Source of the DNA: Alligator mississippiensis
Taxonomy: Eukaryota > Chordata > Crocodylia > Alligatoridae
DNA: 64,000 nucleotides
Reading direction: 5' to 3'
Assembly: GCF_030867095.1 (NCBI RefSeq)
Contig: NC_081824.1
Location: 148,085,433 to 148,149,432, forward strand
Within the stretch, counting starts at the first letter, position 1. Each line of letters starts with the position of its first letter. Made by a program: the position numbers and the translations under genes. This document shows positions 10,401-18,530 of the stretch, one piece after another. Under the pieces are notes generated by a model that was not told the origin of the DNA, ran no database searches, and saw only the letters and a list, made by a program, of their open reading frames with translations.

Positions 10401-12000
10401 AAAAAGTAACACACACTTGATACTAGAACATAAGAACTGCCATTTACTGGGTCAGACCATAGGTCCATCTTGCCCAGTATCCTGTGTTACATAGTGGCAG
10501 AGAGTGGATGCTGAAAGGGAGAGTGAACTAGGTATGCCCAAGGTGTTTTTTCCACTGTTCCTCCCACTTGCAGCCTCCATTATTTAGGGTCTAGGAAGTT
10601 CTGATTGAGAGGCTGTATCCCTAATTCCCATGCTTAATAGCTGCTGGTGCCCCTTTCCTTCAAGAATTTGTCCAGTGCCCTTCTTTGAATTGGAGTAAAC
10701 TGAATTCCACACTTTAATTATACTCAGTGTGAAAAAAAAAATCCTTTTCCTTATTGCCTGCTAGTTTCTACCTTTGTGGTTATTTTCCTTTAAAAACCCA
10801 AAAGTTTGAATGGTTGGAATATAGACTGCTGTCCCAGTCCTTAAAATGATCTGTTCAGACTAGGTTATAACAATGAAGCTATTTAAGGAACTCTGACAGC
10901 ACTCATGGTGCTAAATCCTTCCTTTTTTATAGTTTAAATCTGATAAATCCATCTGGTGAATTTCATCCAAACTAAACATATCTACTTAAATAAAACCAAA
11001 CTAAACATGCAAGAATTCCAAAGTTGCACCACTAGTTAAAGCACTTATTTTCCTTTGCAAAACTGAATGTGATTTATGCTTACAAGTACATGTAAGTGAA
11101 AGTGCAAGGAGTTTCAAACTTAAATCAATGGATTGGAATGTTTAAGAGGGTTTTTTTAATAATTAGTACAAACATTGTGATTTGGACCTTTGAAAATATA
11201 TGTTGGTATTTAATACTCTTGCTGTGGAAACAATAAATAGGGATTTCCTAACTCATGTTTAATCTCTCACAAGATTTTGCATTAATATATTACAACAGGT
11301 TTTGACATCATCTTTTTTACTATGAGTAAGGTAGTGATACACCTGGATGCAATTCCAATTAGCTCCTTCCAGTCTGTGGTTAGGGGTTCAGTGGTTATTT
11401 TGCAAAAACAGCATGGCTGTTTGAGATAAGCTAAGATTTATTTCTCTGTTGTTACTATATCAGGCTACTCATTTATATGGTGATTGCTTTGTGATGGCAG
11501 GATAGATTGTGTACCCTTATAGACTAATCAGATGCATAGCATAAACTTTCATAAGCAGAGGTCATCACAGCATCAGATGCCCCCTGCTTACAAAATCTCA
11601 AGCTACACATCTGATTTAGTTAGTCTGTAAAGGTGCAAATCTACCCCACTTTCTGCCTAACTTCAGACTAACGCAGCTCATATACCAGGCTGAGGCCAGT
11701 TGTGGAGGCATAAATTATGATGAACAAGGTATTTTAGAAGGCAAAAATCCTTAAACGTGAGCCTTAAACATGTATTGGGGGAAGGGATTGACAATAGTAA
11801 TGCAAATTTAAAATACTGTCTTTCAAGTCACTTCAAACGGTGTGCAATTTATGAACTTTGGTTTTCTTTTTTCTAGTATTTCTCCTTCTTACAAAAGTCT
11901 GCCATCAGTATCAGAGACTTTTCCAACACTAAGAACATTGATTGAAGTGCTGAACACAGACTCGTCTCACTGTCTCAAAAAAACTGTAGTTTCTGTATAA
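1351..12000 (+). CDS. TTC13: TTC13 (tetratricopeptide repeat protein 13), C-terminal part, six exons
   Basis: Six plus-strand exons join in phase: 1351-1460, 2083-2218, 4691-4770, 7090-7168, 8804-8883 and 11877-12000. Together they give 609 bases, that is 202 residues and a TAA stop. The protein text (for example DGFTV..., QTTEERTQLYNAEIDALY, LVDFEAMTASGSEAF and a short KKTVVSV tail) agrees with my recollection of the TTC13 C-terminus. The call is strengthened by the neighbour: C1orf198 follows in the same orientation, as at human 1q42. The tetratricopeptide repeats of the family lie further N-terminal and are outside this window, so the repeats themselves are not seen. The function of the protein is poorly known. 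All splice sites are canonical except one GC donor after 7168. The gene is incomplete only because the window starts inside it. Confidence 0.85.
2083..2218 (+). CDS. TTC13: TTC13 coding exon
   Basis: The acceptor ATTAG|AGTTGGG completes a Lys codon with the previous exon. The exon encodes VGNVLFSVETQTTEERTQLY onward and ends with a Gly codon before GTAAGG, leaving phase 0. Length is 136 bases. Confidence 0.85.
2672..4324. mobile_element. Large GC-rich non-autonomous hAT-like element
   Basis: The ends are TAGGCCTGTGCAAA and TTCACACAGCCCTA, imperfect inverted repeats. The flanks GTTGCTG / GTTGCTTG look like an 8-bp target duplication with one base lost. Terminal regions are AT-rich and full of GATTCAG/CTGAATC words in both orientations, including a hairpin at about 2722-2750 (GGACAGTGAT...ATCACTGTCC). 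The 1.1-kb core is very GC-rich and itself contains inverted modules around 3120-3180 and 3490-3570. A 618-bp relative is at 12820-13437. The long open frames inside (for example 299 codons on the minus strand, 2578-3477) are low-complexity artefacts with no transposase motif. Confidence 0.7.
4691..4770 (+). CDS. TTC13: TTC13 coding exon
   Basis: The acceptor TTTTACCTAG is followed by 80 bases encoding ETDAVCNLILSLVYYFYNLM onward, a hydrophobic stretch. It ends TCCAG|GTGAGT in phase 2. Phase agrees with both neighbouring exons. Confidence 0.85.
4850..5172. mobile_element. Pogo/Tigger-like MITE
   Basis: Both ends carry related words (AAAAGTTCCGTTAACCCG at the left, GCTGGATAACAGTTTTAA at the right) with repeated GGATGCTGG/CCAGCAT words inside. 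This fits a short element of the pogo branch of Tc1/mariner. The core is GC-rich and includes a local inverted repeat around 4878-4920. No transposase is coded. Family assignment rests on recollection of Tigger ends and is tentative. Confidence 0.45.
5474..5789. mobile_element. Non-autonomous hAT element
   Basis: It begins CAGTGATTCTCACTCAGGG and ends GGTTGAGAAACACTG, terminal inverted repeats of about 13 bp. The flanks CTTTAGAT (5466-5473) and TTTTAGGT (5790-5797) match at six of eight positions, consistent with a decayed 8-bp duplication. Located in a TTC13 intron. Confidence 0.7.
6190..6705 (+). mobile_element. Old CR1 3' end, split by a hAT
   Basis: The left piece shows the CR1 C-terminal region (GTAGCAAGGGAAATTTAG, GGAACAGATTACCCAGAGAG). 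The right piece shows the typical 3' tail (GACCTCCTGAGGTCCCTTCC followed by TTCTGTGATTCT). The hAT at 6349-6580 separates the two. No coding potential remains. Confidence 0.8.
6349..6580. mobile_element. Non-autonomous hAT element with perfect 8-bp target duplication
   Basis: The ends are CAGGCTTGTCCAAC and TTGGACACCCCTG. The 8-mer GTTTAGAC is present intact on both sides (6341-6348 and 6581-6588). It is nested in CR1 DNA, so the order of events is CR1 first and hAT second. Confidence 0.88.
7090..7168 (+). CDS. TTC13: TTC13 coding exon with a GC donor
   Basis: The acceptor TTTATAG is followed by 79 bases that complete a Ser codon and encode VIAYSVIMGALMASGKEIS onward to KGK. The exon ends AAAG|GCAAGT, which matches the consensus of GC-AG introns. 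The next GT, five bases on, would break the frame into the following exon, so the GC site is the one supported. Confidence 0.85.
7169..8803 (+). other. TTC13 GC-AG intron, no further feature found
   Basis: AT-rich intron DNA. Near 7427 there is one end that resembles a hAT terminus (CAGTGGTTTGCAAAC), but I cannot find the partner. Otherwise I see nothing assignable in this 1.6 kb. Confidence 0.5.
8804..8883 (+). CDS. TTC13: TTC13 coding exon
   Basis: The acceptor GTGTTTCAG is followed by 80 bases encoding LVDFEAMTASGSEAFSKIAR onward to NLK, ending AAAAAG|GTAAAA in phase 2. Frame and phase agree with the previous GC-donor exon. Confidence 0.87.
10425..10775 (-). mobile_element. Degraded CR1/L3-type LINE fragment
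   Basis: The block starts at 'actgggtcagaccatagg' and contains 'ccagtatcctgtg' and 'tccagtgcccttctttgaat'. This resembles a widespread amniote LINE 3' end from a lineage different from the young CR1 copies, read on the minus strand. Assignment is by recollection of the family; no intact frame is present. Confidence 0.5.
11490..11690. mobile_element. Palindromic MITE (GACTAA family)
   Basis: The left end GGCAGGATAGATTGTG...TATAGACTAA and the right end TTAGTCTGTAAAGGTGC...TTTCTGCC are inverted copies. Related copies are at 56614-56785 (complete) and 24915-25020 (right half), and the unit of the tandem array at 17.3-17.9 kb is the terminal part of this family. Confidence 0.65.
11877..12000 (+). 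CDS. TTC13: TTC13 terminal coding exon
   Basis: The acceptor TTTTTTCTAG is followed by 124 bases that complete a Ser codon and encode ISPSYKSLPSVSETFPTLRT onward, with a LIEVLNTDSS segment, ending KKTVVSV and TAA. The phase fits the previous exon. Confidence 0.88.
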
Positions 12001-13600
12001 TTTATACAAATAAAGGCCAAGACTACTTGCTTTGTAAATTATTTTTGAAAAAGAAAAATTATGAACAAATGAGGTCCTTTGTTACTTTTGATACAAGTTT
12101 TGATAAATGGAATACTTGAACCTTTTTCTTTACTTTAGAAACTCTCAATAGAAAATGGAAATCCTTGCCATGACTGAAAATGTATGATGGGTGTGGGAAA
12201 GAGGACATATTAAAGGGTTGATTTTGTTTCCATGCATAATGTAATAACAAATAAATTTACTTCAGAGACCAAACTGAAGAATGACATAATTGAAAGGGAA
12301 AATACCTTGAACTTGCTGTATTACCTGGGTTTTGTTTTTAAAGAATGTTTTTGTTAATGCACTTTGAAAATGCCATATCTCTTCTCTCTTAATTGTATAC
12401 ATTCAGGGTCTTTAAAAAATTAAACTGTGAAACTGTTATGAAGCATTTACTTGCGTGCAAACTATAAATACACAAAAACTTCACATAATGTAATCCTGTG
12501 AAGGAATGTTTCAAAGAACTCTGAGATAAATAGTGTCTGGAACACTTGTAAAGAAATTGGTTTCAAGAAAACAAATTTTGGAAATAAAAGCAGACAAATG
12601 AAATGTTCAAAATGAGCCTTTCTTGGTGAGCAAATCAACAAGTGGTTAGGCTGATGGAATGCATGGAATTGCCAGAAAGGAAAGCTGATATACAGTCCCT
12701 GGGTGTTGGGGGTTTTTTTTTAATGGAGAAGACACTCAAGACAGTTGAGAATGCAGGACCACATAGAGGGGTGCTGAGCCCATAGGCTTGATTTATTACA
12801 CTGAAGTGATGAAATGCGGTAGGCCTATGCGAAGTGGCTAGTATTCACTTTGGATTTGGATTCAGCCAATTTGGGGGACAGTGATTCGATTTGGTGATTT
12901 GAATTGCTGTCCCAAATTGATTCAGCCGAATCTGATCCGGAGATTTGGCCACCACCGAATTGGCCAAATCTCTGAATCAAACGGGACCCATCCCTTGCCT
13001 GCTCTCCCAGTCCCGTCAATGGCTGCCCCGCCTACCCCAGCTCCCGACTTTGAAAAAGAAAAAAAAGTTCTGCACTCACCAGCTGCTACCGGGCGGGCGG
13101 GGAGGGCGGGGCGATCCCCACTGCCCCACACTGCAGGGGAGCAGGCAGGGTATAGGGCCTGGCAGGGGTCCCCCCTGGTCCAGTCTCCCCTTCTCCAGCC
13201 CTCCCCCTACCGGCCCCCTACTTACTAGCATGGAGTCTGGATCCAGCTTCCCTGCAGTGAGTGGGGACTAGCCGAATCTTCGAAGCTCTCTGAATCTTTT
13301 CTGAATTGATTCAGAGAGCCTTGACTCTATTCAGACCTTTTTATTGGTCTCCCGACTTGATTCGGAGATTCAGCTGCCAAATCAGTCTGAACATTCTGCA
13401 AATCAAATCAGCACCTGAAGCGCTCTGCACAGCCCTAAAATGCAGCATGGGAAGATTTTGTTGTCTTACGAAAGCCATCAGGCAGAACTAATTCAGCTCA
13501 GACAGTGGTGGGCTATTTACTTGTAGCTATCATCCAAAAGAGCACCAACATTTGTTGAAAATCCCAATAAAGTACAGCTTAATTTCAGAGTCTGGTTGAG
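12001..13600 (+). other. TTC13 3' UTR and possible polyadenylation sites
   Basis: AATAAA occurs at 12009, 12250, 12583 and 13566. The first lies only nine bases after the stop and is unlikely to be the sole site. The last is followed by GT-rich DNA (ctggttgagttctgtgtct) and looks the strongest, which would place a 618-bp hAT element inside the UTR. The true end cannot be decided from sequence alone. Confidence 0.4.
12820..13437. mobile_element. GC-rich non-autonomous hAT-like element, short copy
   Basis: The ends are TAGGCCTATGCGAAG and GCTCTGCACAGCCCTA. The flanking 8-mers AAATGCGG (12812-12819) and AAATGCAG (13438-13445) match at seven of eight positions. It shares ends, GATTCAG-rich arms and a poly-A/GC-rich core with the 1653-bp copy at 2672-4324, but is about 1 kb shorter in the core. 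Confidence 0.78.
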
Positions 13601-15270
13601 TTCTGTGTCTCATGCAGGTTTTATTTTCTGGGTGATTTTAAGCTAGATGACTTCAGTTGGCAAGTGGGCCAAATGGCTGGTTTGCTCAGTAACTTTACCC
13701 TGAGCAAGTTATTTTAGTATTCCTTAATGTTTTTATCCACCTCAAAAAAGTTAAAAGGGCTGAGCTGTTTCTAGAACCCTGTCTTTCAACTCATTCACAA
13801 GTTTTTCTTTTTTAATATCAATGGTCTAAATTCATTCTTTGGTGCCAGAGGAACTTTCTGGGCTCATACTCCTTGCCAAAATTGGATACTCCCTTTTATT
13901 TTCCCAACCAACTCCTTTCCCTTGTAGACTAGAGAACTTTTGTGGTCAAATACATCTGACTGATACAGGTGTTTGCTCACTTAATAGTGATAAGCAGACA
14001 ACCCCAAATCCCCTCTTTCCTCTGAATCTCTGTCTACATGACTTGTTGTTTCTCGTTCTCTTCTGGACAGATGGTGCTGCTACACCCTGATAGTTAAGAT
14101 GCATATGATTTTGTCTCTTGTTGGGGGTAGCATCTTTGAACTTAAGAGGATGTCTTTTGAGGAATAAGTGGAGTCCCATGAGAGAACATCAAAGAACTGG
14201 GAGGGAGGATCTCTAAGGACAGAATTAAAGGGGGTGGAGGGGGGAAGCATGGGAAAGGGAACAGAGTTCTAAAAATTGCACCCCTAAAAGGGAGATAAAT
14301 ATTTGTCTTCTGTCAACATTACAAAAATCTACTCTGAATGATTTTACCATTGTGCCATAGCTAAGATTGAAGCAAAGTTCACTATATGCTTGGTGTTGTC
14401 ACTGCCCCCAAATTTCAGTCACACTTGGGGTCAAAATTGGTAGGTTAGATGTGGGTATCATGGATTATTTTAGGGGAGTAACTGCTTGGTGACACCAGCC
14501 TGTGGTACTTCTAAATATCCCCTGAAGCCAGCCTAGCCATAGCTTCTAGAACACAGAGCAAGCCCTGGCTCCTTCCATCTCTTGAGGCCCAGGCTTTTTT
14601 ATTTCTTTGATTCTCCCTGGTTATCCACAACCCTTCCACAGGAATTACTTTTACAGTTCAGCTTCTGAGAGAAACTTGACCTTTTTGAAGGGAGAGAGAG
14701 ACAGACATCCCCAGTTCCAAGCAGCAATAGTGAAAAGGCATGTAGTGGAGGGTGGAGGGTAAAGCAATACTTCTGTCCCCAGTCTAACCCAGACAGCCCC
14801 GAGCCCGAGAGTAGATCTGTTTTTCAAGCTGCTCCGTCTAGTGCAATTTCTTTCTTTCTCTCTCTCTCTCACCCTTTTCCATAGAGAGAATGTGAGAGAG
14901 CCCTTGTACCATAGGTGCCGAGTACATGGGGGGCCTGGGGGCCCTGGCTCCCCTCGGGAAGAGGGTAATGTGACCATCCGTCCCTAATTGGGCGGTGCAG
15001 TCCTGAAATTGGAACATGAGGTCCTAGTCTGGGGTTGCATGTCTCTAGGACAGCATTTGTCCTGGATTCCCAGTATCATGCAAGGATCCAGGTTTTTCAT
15101 TCACTGTTGGGGGGGGAAAAACATGGGGAAAAAAGCAGGTTTCCCCCTGCAAGCTGGCACAGTTCCAGCCTGCAAGGGGTTGTGGAGAGCAGTATGCAAG
15201 GAGTGCCACATGTATGTGCATGCATGCACATAGCCAGGAACATAGCCCCAGGCAGTGGTGGAGATTAGCT
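13600..15270. other. Intergenic DNA between TTC13 and C1orf198
   Basis: I find no coding exon or recognisable repeat boundary here. A short CT/GA tract is at about 14846-14895. Confidence 0.5.
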
Positions 15271-15274
15271 CCCC

Positions 15275-15560
15275 CAGCTGCCTGCAGGTAAGTCTAGGGG
15301 GTGGGTGGGGATGGATGATCAAGGCCTTTACAGTGAAGGAGGGAGTCGGGCAGGGCCTGAGCCTGGAAGCACAGCCCAGCAAGGGCGGTGCATGGGGCCT
15401 GGGGCTGGGGCAGGGAGTGGGACAAAGTCACAGGTGGGTTGTCCAGGAGGCATGGGGGCTGACTCCCTGTCACTGCATGCATCCCCAGGGAGGGGAGCAT
15501 GTGGGGGGGGCTCATGCCTCTCAGACTTGTGCACAGGGCTGGGACAGATGTGGGCTGCCT
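15275..15560. repeat. GC-rich repeat block shared with 50870-51085
   Basis: The block runs from 'gctgcctgcaggtaagtct' to 'ggaggggagcatgtggggg' and closely parallels DNA at 50870-51085 in word order: 'ctggtaagtctgtggaggg', 'acagtgaggaagggag', 'gggcagtgcatgcaaccc', 'gggtgactccctgctgctg'. It is therefore an interspersed repeat, not a gene; the overlapping open frames on both strands are shadows. Confidence 0.55.
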
Positions 15561-15639
15561 GCCATGCTACTCTCTCCCTGGGAGCCCCACAGCAGTGCAG
15601 CTGTGTGCCTGACAGCAGTTGGGGTGGTAGTGTGGAGTT

Positions 15640-15802
15640 TCCCTGCCTGATCTATCACCCTGCTTCCTGCTCCCTGTTCTGTGCTGCCTGCTTGATGTGT
15701 TGCTCTGCTTTCTGCACCCTGTTCTGTGCTGCCTGCCCCATCCCTGCTCTGTTCTATGCCTGTGCCATTTGTGGCACAAGTGGTGCTGGTTGGCCATCCC
15801 TG
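15640..15802. mobile_element. hAT-like fragment with CT-rich minisatellite core
   Basis: About four diverged units of a 40-45 bp phrase (CTGCTCCCTGTTCTGTGCTG type) precede a hAT-like end, GGTTGGCCATCCCTG. The same combination occurs at 38414-38664 and 45893-46125. The left end is not identified here. Confidence 0.55.
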
Positions 15803-15901
15803 AATTAGATTACTAGGTATAATTGGGAAGTCCTGTGACTTACCTTCTCCAGCCAAGAGTTGTATCACTATAAATGGTCCAACAAGAGGCTTCCTAAATA
15901 G

Positions 15902-15905
<4 letters not shown>

Positions 15906-15958
<53 letters not shown>

Positions 15959-16005
15959 CCCCCCCCATCACACTTCTGCACACACACACACAAACACACA
16001 CACCC
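15906..16005. repeat. Compound microsatellite (CT)n-(C)n-(CA)n
   Basis: An almost pure CT tract of about 48 bases is followed by a C run and then an interrupted CA tract. The minus-strand ORF of Arg-Glu repeats here is an artefact. Confidence 0.95.
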
Positions 16006-16523
16006 AGGAAGTTGCAGAAATGGGCAAACCATTTACTAAGGCTTATGTCTGAGCAGAGCAAAGTTTTCTGAGAGCATGTTTTCATTCCACTCCTACCTGC
16101 ATACAACAGGAATGTTGTAGAGCTGGCAATTCAAAGACTAGAATTGATCTGAGGGAAGTTTATATCTATAAAATAAGATTTTGGACCCATGTGCCTCTGA
16201 GTTGCTACACTTGAGCACCATAAACTCTAAAAATGCCTGAGAAAATCAAGAATAAAGGAAAAGTATCTCACGTGGAAACTCAAGTGAAGGGCATTCTTTG
16301 CTTTAGTCCACTGTGTAAAATTGCCAAGCACTTGGAGCGGTCATGTGTGAGATCCCTCTGATTGGACAAATTTGATCAACAATGTGCATCTAAAAGCCTC
16401 AAATAAGCATTTCATTTTCAAATGCAAAATAATAGGTCTGTGAGCTTCTGTGGTTGTTTTCAATTGTTCTGATGGCCTGTTTGTTCTCTCTCCTGTCTGG
16501 GCAACATTTTTTCCCTTCTCTAT

Positions 16524-16617
16524 GTACTACCATATCCATTACATGTAATATCGATAAAGTTCTCAACTATGTTTAAAAACAGTATTGGTTTCATAACAAC
16601 TCCCTGAGGAAGGTCAC
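16524..16617. repeat. Duplicated segment, copy 1
   Basis: This ~93-bp stretch reappears at 17594-17685 at roughly 85 percent identity by eye, from 'gtactaccatatccatt' to 'ccctgaggaaggtca'. The copies are in direct orientation, 1.07 kb apart, and copy 2 lies inside the tandem array. Confidence 0.85.
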
Positions 16618-17289
16618 TATTTCCTCTCTCATAATGTGAAATTGAAGTGTAAGAGCTCTGCAGCAGTCCAAAATAGCTCCCAAATGTCCTGAGTGTAGGG
16701 AGGGCAGGGAGAGGAGCAGAAGCGAAGACTTTTCCTAGTCCGCTCATCCACGCTGAAACAAATACTGCTTTAAATATGTTTTTTACTCTTTTAATTTTAC
16801 TCCCTGATTGGCTTTATGCACATTCCCTTTTCTTCAAAATAAAGTCATTCAGAAGAAAAGTAATAATCTTATTTGGCATTAAATGGCATATAGGTGTGGT
16901 GGTTGTCTCACAGGAAGAATGACACAGACTTGTTGCTTCTCTGGGAGTGCTACACATGACTCATGAGGAGTGAGCTTAAGTCAGATGTTCTCAAACTAGT
17001 TTAGCAAACAGAACAGGGTTAGATGACTGGGCTAGTGTAGGATGCCTTGAAGAGGATCCTGAGCCACTAATGTGATGTGGCTATACAACAGGCAAATGCA
17101 ATCCTTGGCTCCATCAGGGGAGGCATTTCCCGCAGAGTTAAGTAAGTGCAAATGCCACAGTAGGAGGCTCATGTGGCCTAGTGTGTACAGTGCTCGTCAT
17201 CCCTAATCAAGCACTTGTGTGTGTCCTTTTCATAGCACCGGATGAAGTGAGCTTCAGCTCACCAAAGCTTGTTTATGTATATGTAGTCA

Positions 17290-17975
17290 AGCAGAAGGCA
17301 GGGTGGATTTGCACCTTATAGACTAACCAAAGTATGTGCATGTATGTAGATATAAATATATACTTTGGGGCATGCGTGTGTGGACATGCATGCCCACACA
17401 CACACAGCAGGGCAGATTAGCAACTTATATAGACTAACCAAAATGTGTGTGCGTGTGTATACATACTTTGGTGTTGTGTGTGTTTGTATATGTGTGCACG
17501 TGCACATATACATACACATATATGCACACACACACACACGGCAGGGTATATCGCACCTCATAGACAAACCAAAATATGTGTGTTTATGTATAAGTACAAC
17601 CATATCCATTTCATGAAATATCTAAAGATCTCAACTATGCTTAAAAACAGTGTCGGTTTCATAGCACCTCCCTGAGGAGGGTCAACACACACGTATTATA
17701 CACACACACAGAAGGCAGGGTGGATTGTACCTTACAGACTAACCAAAGTGTGTGTGTGTGTGTGTGTGTGTGTGTACCTAGATATATATACTTTGGTGTA
17801 TACACACCCGTCCCCACACACACACACACAAAACGGCAGGGTAGATTTGCACCTTATAGGCTAAGCAAGGCATGAGTGTGAGGGTATAGATATATACTTG
17901 TGTGTGTGTGTGTGTGTGTTTATATGTACGTAGACACGCACATATAAACACACACACGTATGAGGGTGCACGCCC
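17290..17975. repeat. Tandem array of MITE-derived units with TG/CA arms
   Basis: A ~35-bp core beginning GGCAGGGTAGATTTGCACC and ending GACTAACCAAA occurs five times in direct orientation, at 17297, 17407, 17540, 17714 and 17835. Spacings are about 110, 133, 174 and 121 bases. Between cores lie a TG-rich run, an AT-rich 'atatatacttt' segment and a CA-rich run, so each spacer can fold on itself. The core equals the end of the palindromic MITE family seen at 11490. The array ends just before the CpG island of C1orf198. Open frames here are Val/Cys or His/Thr repeat artefacts. Confidence 0.85.
17594..17685. repeat. Duplicated segment, copy 2
   Basis: Direct copy of 16524-16617, located between units three and four of the tandem array. 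See copy 1 for the matching words. Confidence 0.85.
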
Positions 17976-17984
17976 CCCCACCCA

Positions 17985-18530
17985 CACATAGGGGTCTGCC
18001 AGAGCAGGCAGAAGCGAAGCGAGGCGAAGCGAGGCGAGGCGGGGCGGGCGGGCGGTGCCAGGCCAGGCCCCCTCCCTTCTGGGCGGGGCTGGGCGGAGAA
18101 GCAGGGGGCAGCGGCGGCGGCGCTGCCAGGGCCAGGGCCAGGGCCGGGGCCGGGCGATTCAGCCATGGCCTCGATGGCGGCGGCGATCGCGGCGTCGCGC
18201 ACGGCGGTGCTGGGCGCCAACCGGCCGCTGGACGAGCGCGAGCGCAAGCGCTTCAGCTACTTCTCGTCGCTGAGCTCCATGGCGCGGCGCATCATGGCGG
18301 AGAAGGAGCGCGTCCGCCAGCGCTACGGGCCGGACTGGGAGCGCCTGCCGCCGCGCCAGCAGGACGCGCTGCTCGACCGCTGCCTGGTGCAGCCGCACGT
18401 GCAGGCCCGCTATGCCGCGCACCGCGGGCCCCCGCCAGGCCCCGCGCCGCCGCCCGCCTACCCGCGCCTGCGCCTCGACACCGGCCAGAAGATCGTGCGC
18501 TTCGGAGACGAGGTGGGCGGGGCGGGGGTG
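17985..18530 (+). promoter_or_regulatory. CpG-island promoter of C1orf198
   Basis: There is an abrupt change from TG/CA repeats to GC-rich DNA dense in CpG. GC boxes (GGGGCGGGCGGG at 18041-18052, GGGCGGGGC at 18081-18089) lie 75-125 bases before the start codon, together with a short GAGGCGAAGC-type tandem at 18011-18040. No TATA box is evident. This fits a broad housekeeping-type promoter; the exact start of transcription is not visible. Confidence 0.8.
18165..18512 (+). CDS. C1orf198: C1orf198 coding exon 1
   Basis: 116 codons from the start Met to GDE, ending GAG|GTGGGC. It sits inside the CpG island. A Pro/Ala/Arg-rich insert at residues 80-104 lies between the conserved N-terminal block and the VRFGDE motif. 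Confidence 0.95.

Larger units (their letters stand above)
8884..11876 (+). other. TTC13 last intron
   Basis: Three kilobases of AT-rich intron. It contains a decayed LINE fragment at 10425-10775 and a palindromic MITE at 11490-11690, described separately. In the remaining parts (8884-10420 and 10780-11480) I see no assignable structure. Confidence 0.6.

Noticed and set aside
15255..15868. Several 100-170 codon ORFs on both strands
   Set aside because: They overlap the GC-rich repeat block and the CT-rich minisatellite; open frames come from composition.
15903..16106. Minus-strand ORF with Arg-Glu repeats
   Set aside because: Simple translation of the (CT)n microsatellite.
17316..17987. ORFs rich in Val/Cys/Tyr or His/Thr
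   Set aside because: Translation of TG/CA arrays; no start context or splice signals.
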